This document shows positions 58,478 to 64,000 of a stretch of DNA of 64,000 nucleotides, in pieces. The stretch spans positions 2,294,001-2,358,000 of the forward strand of contig NC_016818.1 of assembly GCF_000241955.1 (NCBI RefSeq), in the 5' to 3' direction. Source of the DNA: Rahnella aquatilis CIP 78.65 = ATCC 33071 (GTDB lineage Bacteria; Pseudomonadota; Gammaproteobacteria; Enterobacterales; Enterobacteriaceae). The notes under the pieces were generated by a model. The model saw nothing but the letters and a program-made list of their open reading frames with translations. It did not search any database and was not told the DNA's origin. Each line of letters opens with the position of its first letter. Position 1 is the first letter of the stretch. The position numbers were made by a program, and so were the translations under genes.

Positions 58478-60556
58478 TCAAATCTGAGGAGCTGGCATTT
58501 CCCACTGCAAAACATCTGTCAGATTCGTACCCGGACTATTTGGCCTGACACGAGCGCCATAGTCATTCAAAACACCGAAATCTCCCATAGGCATTCCTTT
58601 TTCCCGTTCGGGTTTGTTCATAAGTGCCTTTACTGCTTTCGGTAGTACGCCATCCAGATAGTACTTTTTAACACTTGGATCCGGATTCATTTCACGACGC
58701 CAGTCAGCTTTTAATAACAATCCTTCCCAGAACTCCTGATATTCAAATGCCTGACATTGTCCGATGGCCAGATCAAACGCGGTAGATTTCTGCGCCACTT
58801 CAATATTGGTCACAATAGAGGAGTGCTGGCTGAACGTGGTATCCATTTTTATTGCACGGTCCAGTTCTTTATCTGTCATCCGGCGTAACAGTACAAGCTG
58901 GCGGAAATAACCATTAAGTTCATGATAAATACCGCTGACAATATCCCAGGGATATTGGCTTCTCAGCTCTTCCAGCTGAGCTTCATTCAGCGCCACACCA
59001 TTATCCAGATATTGAAATTGTGCGCAGGCGGGTACATCAATACATTCGGCAGGGAACCGTTCGGCTTTCATCGCGGCTTTGGCAATTTTAGGATCGTTAC
59101 CGCTCAGTGCCGCCTTATAACCTTTGCCCTGTGCCATCAGCTTAAAGACAAACGGATCGGGTAAAACCGGGGCATTGACGGTGACGTCGGTAAATGAATA
59201 ACCGGTATCGGCTGAGTCATCAGGTTGACGCGCAGGCATCTCAAAATGAAAAGCAGTCTTATCGCCCACCACGACGTCTTTACAGAAAACACGCTGATAG
59301 AGGTTATCGCCGGACTGCGCTTTGATTTTGTCAGGGATCCCGCGCCAGCCGAATCCCTGAATGGGTGACATGGACACCACCTGATCGTTAGGGCAGAAAT
59401 AGTTATATACCTTGCCGAAATTATTGCGGTTATAAAGCGGGTCGTTCCACGGCGATTTATTTAATGAAATACAGCCGATATCGTGCAATTGCTGAAGATA
59501 GGCACTGTCATGAGAGATTGCTCCAGGCTGGTACAGAGCGTTTTGTGACATAAGCCGGCAAAAATTGCTCAGTGTTTTTTGCCGTCCCTGACGGGTTTGC
59601 TGATTTCCGGGCATGGCGTTTTCCAGCCAGCGGTTCTCCAGCGCATAGGGTGAATGATTGAGTATTACGCAGTCGGCAGGCGCCGCGCCTTCAGCCTGCA
59701 CCCACATATTGGCCAACATGGTAATTATCGTGCCCTGACTGTGGGCAACAATATTGATGGTGTCATTCTGAGTTAACGGATTTTGTCTGATATCTAAAAT
59801 CAGATCCGCCAGACGGCGTGCGGCATAAGCCTGATAAATCCGGTGCGGGTTTTGGTAAATAGGATGACTCCAGTCCCCGTGATTTTCGAGATCACTGCGG
59901 GATTTGAATAACCCGACGGCTTCTAAAATACGGCCGGATGCACCGGGACCAAACATATCAGGAATGCAGGTGGTGGCATTGGCAAAAGTGCCGCCGCCTT
60001 TGGCGGATGTCAGATCAAGCCAGTTATTGAGATTATCGATATTCTGGTTGTCATGTTGTCGTATTTTGACGGCGTCATTTTCGCGGTAGGTATCGTAAGG
60101 CAGGTCAGCGTTATGGTGTTTTTCGAGTAAGTCTTTTCGGTATTGCTTCTGATCCTGCTCCCAGGTGTCATGGTCGACCGGTTTATAACCCCAGTAAAAC
60201 GGGATCACCGGTGAGCGGTTAGCGACCCCGATACAGGTGTGATCCTGCACACTACAGGTGAGTTTTGCGACATTGTCATCGGCGTCGGAAATCATGAATT
60301 CGTGCGTTTTCCATTCATGGGGATGAATATCCTGACGCCCGAGGCGGGTATTCAGTCCGGCACAAATGCCGGTATCCTGATCCTGATAAGCCTCACCGAC
60401 ATCATTTACGCCGTGGACCAGAATCACAATGCAGGGAAGCGGACGCATAACGGCACAGTTTTGGATTGTCATTGCACCTGCACTGACAGGGCGTCCAATA
60501 TCATCCTCTGATAAAAACTTTGGATTGCGAATATTTTTGTGAATCATTTCACTCAT
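58478..60556 (-). CDS. tle3: T6SS phospholipase effector of the Tle3 type
   Basis: 692 residues, no signal peptide. The N-terminal alpha/beta hydrolase part has IVILVHGVNDVG (oxyanion region) and the nucleophile elbow IVAHSQGT with Ser273. The C-terminal half is the DUF3274-type region typical of Tle3. Such effectors are loaded on VgrG and hydrolyse phospholipids of target cells from the periplasm. Here the gene is followed by a Tli3-like immunity gene, but no vgrG, adaptor or other T6SS gene is in the window, so the pair is an orphan that would depend on a T6SS elsewhere. Confidence 0.86.
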   Translation of the reverse strand: MSEMIHKNIRNPKFLSEDDIGRPVSAGAMTIQNCAVMRPLPCIVILVHGVNDVGEAYQDQDTGICAGLNTRLGRQDIHPHEWKTHEFMISDADDNVAKLTCSVQDHTCIGVANRSPVIPFYWGYKPVDHDTWEQDQKQYRKDLLEKHHNADLPYDTYRENDAVKIRQHDNQNIDNLNNWLDLTSAKGGGTFANATTCIPDMFGPGASGRILEAVGLFKSRSDLENHGDWSHPIYQNPHRIYQAYAARRLADLILDIRQNPLTQNDTINIVAHSQGTIITMLANMWVQAEGAAPADCVILNHSPYALENRWLENAMPGNQQTRQGRQKTLSNFCRLMSQNALYQPGAISHDSAYLQQLHDIGCISLNKSPWNDPLYNRNNFGKVYNYFCPNDQVVSMSPIQGFGWRGIPDKIKAQSGDNLYQRVFCKDVVVGDKTAFHFEMPARQPDDSADTGYSFTDVTVNAPVLPDPFVFKLMAQGKGYKAALSGNDPKIAKAAMKAERFPAECIDVPACAQFQYLDNGVALNEAQLEELRSQYPWDIVSGIYHELNGYFRQLVLLRRMTDKELDRAIKMDTTFSQHSSIVTNIEVAQKSTAFDLAIGQCQAFEYQEFWEGLLLKADWRREMNPDPSVKKYYLDGVLPKAVKALMNKPEREKGMPMGDFGVLNDYGARVRPNSPGTNLTDVLQWEMPAPQI

Positions 60557-60650
60557 CGTTTAATTCCTTCTAAACATCTATTTAATTAACGACTTCCTAT
60601 AAGCACGTTCAATAATACTCTCTGTAAAATAATGGGTTAACTGTAATAAT

Positions 60651-61682
60651 CTAACATGTTTCCCGAGATTTGAGATAGGGCCCGTCAACCACTGAGTCCC
60701 GCAGAATAAGCTCAGACACAAACTTATTCTGCTCGGACAAATAGCCGCCGTCGAGCATGGAAATAATCTGGCTGATGACTTCGCTGACCATATCGCTGAC
60801 CGGATCTTTCACGCTCGACAGCGCGGGAATAAGAAACGGCGCGGTGGGAATATTATCAAACCCGATCACCGAAACCTGCGCGGGTACGGCAATACCGGCG
60901 TCGTTCAGTCTTTTCATTGCACCAATGGCCATTTCATCGTTACTGGCCAGAATGGCGCTGAAGGGTTCACCGCGCGCCAGCAGGGTGTCCGCAGCAGCAG
61001 CACCGCTGGCCGCAGACCATTTCCCCTGCGCAATCAGCGATTCTTTTACCGGTAATCCGGCTGCCGTAAGCGCCTCTTTATAACCCGAAAGACGTTCGAT
61101 GGCGGTCGGGGAATCCAGCGAGCCGGTGATAAACGCAATATGATGGTGGCCGCGTTCAATCAGCGCCTGAGTAGCATTAAAACCGGAACCTTTGTGGTCG
61201 CAATAAATACAATGGCTCTGATGTTTGCGCAATTTACGGTTAACCACCATCACCGGTTTTTTATATTTGTCGATCAGTTCATCCATTTCATCAACAGATA
61301 AAAAGCGCGGATAAATAATAATGCCGTCACAGCGTAAATCATGCAGAAACTGAATGGCTTCGCGCTCTTCTCCGGCGCTGTGTTTGCCATCTACCAGGAT
61401 CAGCTGACGTCCGTTGGCGTCGAGTTTTTTGGCCGCCTGAGAAATTATCTCACTGAAATAGTTGCCGTTATACAGCGTGTTGGTCACCACCAGACCGATG
61501 CACATCGACTTGCTGGTCGCCAGATTGCGCGCCAGCAGATTAGGCCGGTATCCCGCTTCCTCAATGGCTTTAAACACCTGATCTTTCGTTTCCTGGCTCA
61601 CATAACCTTTACCGGAAAGCACACGGGAAACGGTGGCTTTGGAAACGCCCGCTTTGGTTGCCACTTCCTGCATTGTCGACAT
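60651..61682 (-). CDS. ascG: LacI-family repressor AscG
   Basis: 343 residues, against 336 in E. coli AscG. The N-terminal HTH (MQEVATKAGVSKATVSRVLS) and hinge helix (RPNLLARNLAT) are followed by a periplasmic-binding-like domain. LVVTNTLYNGNYFSEI and IYPRFLSVDEMDELIDKY closely resemble E. coli AscG, repressor of the arbutin-salicin-cellobiose operon. It is divergent from ascF. Two operator-like sequences lie in the 292-base gap. Confidence 0.92.
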   Translation of the reverse strand: MSTMQEVATKAGVSKATVSRVLSGKGYVSQETKDQVFKAIEEAGYRPNLLARNLATSKSMCIGLVVTNTLYNGNYFSEIISQAAKKLDANGRQLILVDGKHSAGEEREAIQFLHDLRCDGIIIYPRFLSVDEMDELIDKYKKPVMVVNRKLRKHQSHCIYCDHKGSGFNATQALIERGHHHIAFITGSLDSPTAIERLSGYKEALTAAGLPVKESLIAQGKWSAASGAAAADTLLARGEPFSAILASNDEMAIGAMKRLNDAGIAVPAQVSVIGFDNIPTAPFLIPALSSVKDPVSDMVSEVISQIISMLDGGYLSEQNKFVSELILRDSVVDGPYLKSRETC

Positions 61683-61768
61683 CAGGGCTTCCTGAAAGAG
61701 AAAAATGATGCGTCATTCTACACATTTCAGCCGTTTTGCGATGTTTTTGGCATGCCAGAACGGCAGTG

Positions 61769-61784
61769 GGCGATCGTCATCACA
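61769..61784. promoter_or_regulatory. possible CRP site upstream of ascF
   Basis: GGCGA-N6-TCACA: one half-site is perfect, the other matches three of five. PTS sugar operons are usually under CRP, so the site is plausible but not certain. Confidence 0.4.
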
Positions 61785-61844
61785 AAAATAAAACAGCATT
61801 GCAGATTTTTATTGAAGTATGAATAAGAACTGCACATTCTCGTA

Positions 61845-61858
61845 TGAAACCGGTTACC
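61845..61858. promoter_or_regulatory. AscG operator-like site 1
   Basis: TGAAACCGGTTACC, close to the GalR/LacI-type palindrome TGAAACCGGTTTCA reported for AscG. It lies about 117 bases before the ascF start. Confidence 0.6.
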
Positions 61859-61901
61859 TATCGTTTCACAGCATTTCGCAAAAGTAAGCATAACGTTCAT
61901 C

Positions 61902-61915
61902 AATAACGGTTTCAC
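61902..61915. promoter_or_regulatory. AscG operator-like site 2
   Basis: ATAACGGTTTCACA carries one good half (CGGTTTCA) of the same palindrome, 57 bases downstream of site 1. The two sites could allow looping or cooperative binding. Confidence 0.45.
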
Positions 61916-61974
61916 AGAAGCCAGGGCTTCTGAAAAACATTCATAACCCTATGAATCCGAGAGAGTTGTTACTC

Positions 61975-63447
61975 ATGTCTAAAAATTTTGCAGCAATATC
62001 ACAGTCGATTGTTGATGCCATCGGCGGCCCACAGAACGTGGCGGCAGTGACGCACTGCATGACGCGTCTGCGCTTTGTGCTGAATGACGAATCTGCGGTT
62101 GATGCCGCCACACTGAAAGCCATCACCGGCGTGATGGGCGTGGTGCGCAACGAAAAACAGTGTCAGGTGATCATCGGTAACAACGTTTCTCAGGCGTACG
62201 CTGAAGTGCTGAAATTGCTGCCGGAAGGGTTTTCTGCCAGCGACAATGATGCGCCGGTAAAAAACAAAATCACCCTGAAACGCATCGGTTCCGGCATTCT
62301 CGATGCGCTGATCGGCACCATGTCACCGCTGATCCCGGCCATTATCGGCGGCTCCATGGTGAAACTGCTGGCGATGATCCTGGACATGACGGGCGTGTTC
62401 GAGAAAGGTGCCTCAACGCTGGTGATCCTCAATACCATCGGTGACGGCGCGTTCTTCTTCCTGCCGGTGATGGTGGCGGCCTCGGCGGCGGTGAAATTTA
62501 AAACCAATATGTCGCTGGCGATCGCCATTGCCGGGATCCTGGTCCATCCGGCGTTTATCGATTTAATGGCGAAAGCGGCGCAGGGGCAGAAAGTCGAATT
62601 TATCGGCATTTCCGTCACGGCGGTGAAATACACCTATACCGTGATCCCGGCGCTGTGCATGACCTGGCTGCTGTCTTACATTGAAAAGTGGGTCGATCGC
62701 ATCACGCCGGTTGTCACCAAAAACTTCCTGAAACCGATGCTGATTATGCTGATCGCCGCCCCCATCGCTATCATGCTGATTGGCCCGCTGGGTATCTGGA
62801 TCGGTACCGGGATTTCTGCGGTGGTCTATACCGTACACAGTTATCTGGGCTGGCTGTCTGTCGCGATTATGGGCGCGGCCTGGCCGCTGCTGGTGATGAC
62901 CGGGATGCACCGGGTATTCACGCCAACCATTATTCAGACCATCGCTGAAACCGGCAAAGAGGGCATGGTCATGCCGTCTGAAATCGGTGCAAACCTGTCA
63001 CTGGGCGGTTCTTCACTGGCGGTCGCGTGGCGTACCAAAAACCCGGAGTTGCGTCAGACTGCGCTGGCCGCAGCGGCTTCAGCGATTGTCGCCGGGATTT
63101 CTGAACCGGCTTTGTATGGTGTGGCGCTGCGCCTGAAACGTCCGCTGATTGCCTGTTTAATCAGCGGCTTTATTTGCGGCGGCGTGGCGGGATTAGGCGG
63201 ACTTGCCAGCCATTCAATGGCGTCGCCGGGGCTGTTTACCAGCGTGCAGTTCTTTGACCCGTCGAATCCGATGAGCATTGTCTGGGTAGCGGGCGTGATG
63301 GTCCTCGCCGTGGTGATTTCCTTCTTCACCACGCTGCTGCTCGGATTTGAAGATATTCCGGTGGAAACCGTGACGCCGAAAGAAACAAAAATGGCAGAAC
63401 CGGCAGCTTCCACCGCCTTTGCGGTTTCGCAAAGCGCAGTTAAATAA
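61975..63447 (+). CDS. ascF: PTS beta-glucoside EIIBC component
   Basis: 490 residues, against 485 in E. coli AscF, starting MSKNFAAISQSIVD; eight upstream codons are open but not conserved. The EIIB domain carries phosphorylated Cys28 in VTHCMTRLRF. The EIIC domain has about ten membrane segments and GISEPALYGVALRLKRP. There is no EIIA domain, so phosphate must come from Crr (EIIA-Glc). It imports and phosphorylates aryl-beta-glucosides or cellobiose. It is followed after 20 bases by ascB. Confidence 0.93.
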   Translation: MSKNFAAISQSIVDAIGGPQNVAAVTHCMTRLRFVLNDESAVDAATLKAITGVMGVVRNEKQCQVIIGNNVSQAYAEVLKLLPEGFSASDNDAPVKNKITLKRIGSGILDALIGTMSPLIPAIIGGSMVKLLAMILDMTGVFEKGASTLVILNTIGDGAFFFLPVMVAASAAVKFKTNMSLAIAIAGILVHPAFIDLMAKAAQGQKVEFIGISVTAVKYTYTVIPALCMTWLLSYIEKWVDRITPVVTKNFLKPMLIMLIAAPIAIMLIGPLGIWIGTGISAVVYTVHSYLGWLSVAIMGAAWPLLVMTGMHRVFTPTIIQTIAETGKEGMVMPSEIGANLSLGGSSLAVAWRTKNPELRQTALAAAASAIVAGISEPALYGVALRLKRPLIACLISGFICGGVAGLGGLASHSMASPGLFTSVQFFDPSNPMSIVWVAGVMVLAVVISFFTTLLLGFEDIPVETVTPKETKMAEPAASTAFAVSQSAVK

Positions 63448-63452
63448 ATTAA

Positions 63453-64000
<548 letters not shown>

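Overview
The window looks like a chromosome segment of a Yersiniaceae-type enterobacterium, with Rahnella, Serratia or a close relative most likely. This rests on long runs of genes in Escherichia coli-like order with close protein similarity: yeaH-yeaG-mipA-yeaE-yeaD-gapA-msrB-yeaC-pncA-ansA-sppA-ydjA-topB-ynjH-nudG-xthA, then tyrR-tpx-ycjG-mppA, zntB-ttcA, and ascG-ascF-ascB. The genus is an inference; there is no rRNA or other taxonomic marker in the window.

Bases 1-7828 are an accessory region. The 3' part of a cdiA-type contact-dependent inhibition gene (5' end outside the window) carries a VENN-delimited toxin tip and is followed 2 bases later by a probable immunity gene. Next come an IS3 fragment and an IS110-family element whose transposase has one in-frame stop. 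After these lies a second, different cdiA C-terminal module that is frameshifted and seems to have lost its toxin core, yet keeps an intact downstream immunity-like gene. Several smaller gene tails follow.

Bases 7829-35465 are mostly core genome. They include the YeaG kinase/YeaH pair behind a good sigma-54 promoter match, central metabolism (gapA, yeaD, yeaE), repair and nucleotide sanitation (msrB, nudG, xthA, topB, tpx), NAD and asparagine metabolism (pncA, ansA), the TyrR regulator, and murein-peptide recycling (ycjG, mppA). A divergent MFS/LysR pair, zntB, a protein with two H-x-T motifs, and the tRNA-modifying ttcA complete it.

Bases 35454-38010 are a small decayed island at the 5' end of ttcA, the gene in which the Rac prophage sits in E. 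coli. It holds an integrase C-terminal remnant, a DUF1493-like gene, an IS110-type remnant, and an AT-rich gene for a DUF4214-like plus sulfotransferase protein. Bases 38196-39270 hold two tandem DUF903 lipoproteins and nudI.

Bases 39314-57377 are mostly catabolic. A polyuronate (alginate-like) locus encodes a sodium/solute symporter, an exported alginate-lyase-family enzyme, a cytoplasmic heparinase II/III (PL17-like) oligouronate lyase, an SDR reductase and a GntR regulator. A rhamnoside locus encodes an AraC regulator, an MFS transporter and a cytoplasmic GH78 alpha-L-rhamnosidase. A four-gene polar amino acid ABC transporter and a PAS-PAS-GGDEF-EAL protein follow.

Bases 57715-60556 encode an apparently orphan type VI secretion lipase effector of the Tle3 type with a Tli3-like immunity protein. 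The window ends in the asc cryptic beta-glucoside operon, cut inside ascB. No tRNA, rRNA or CRISPR array was seen.
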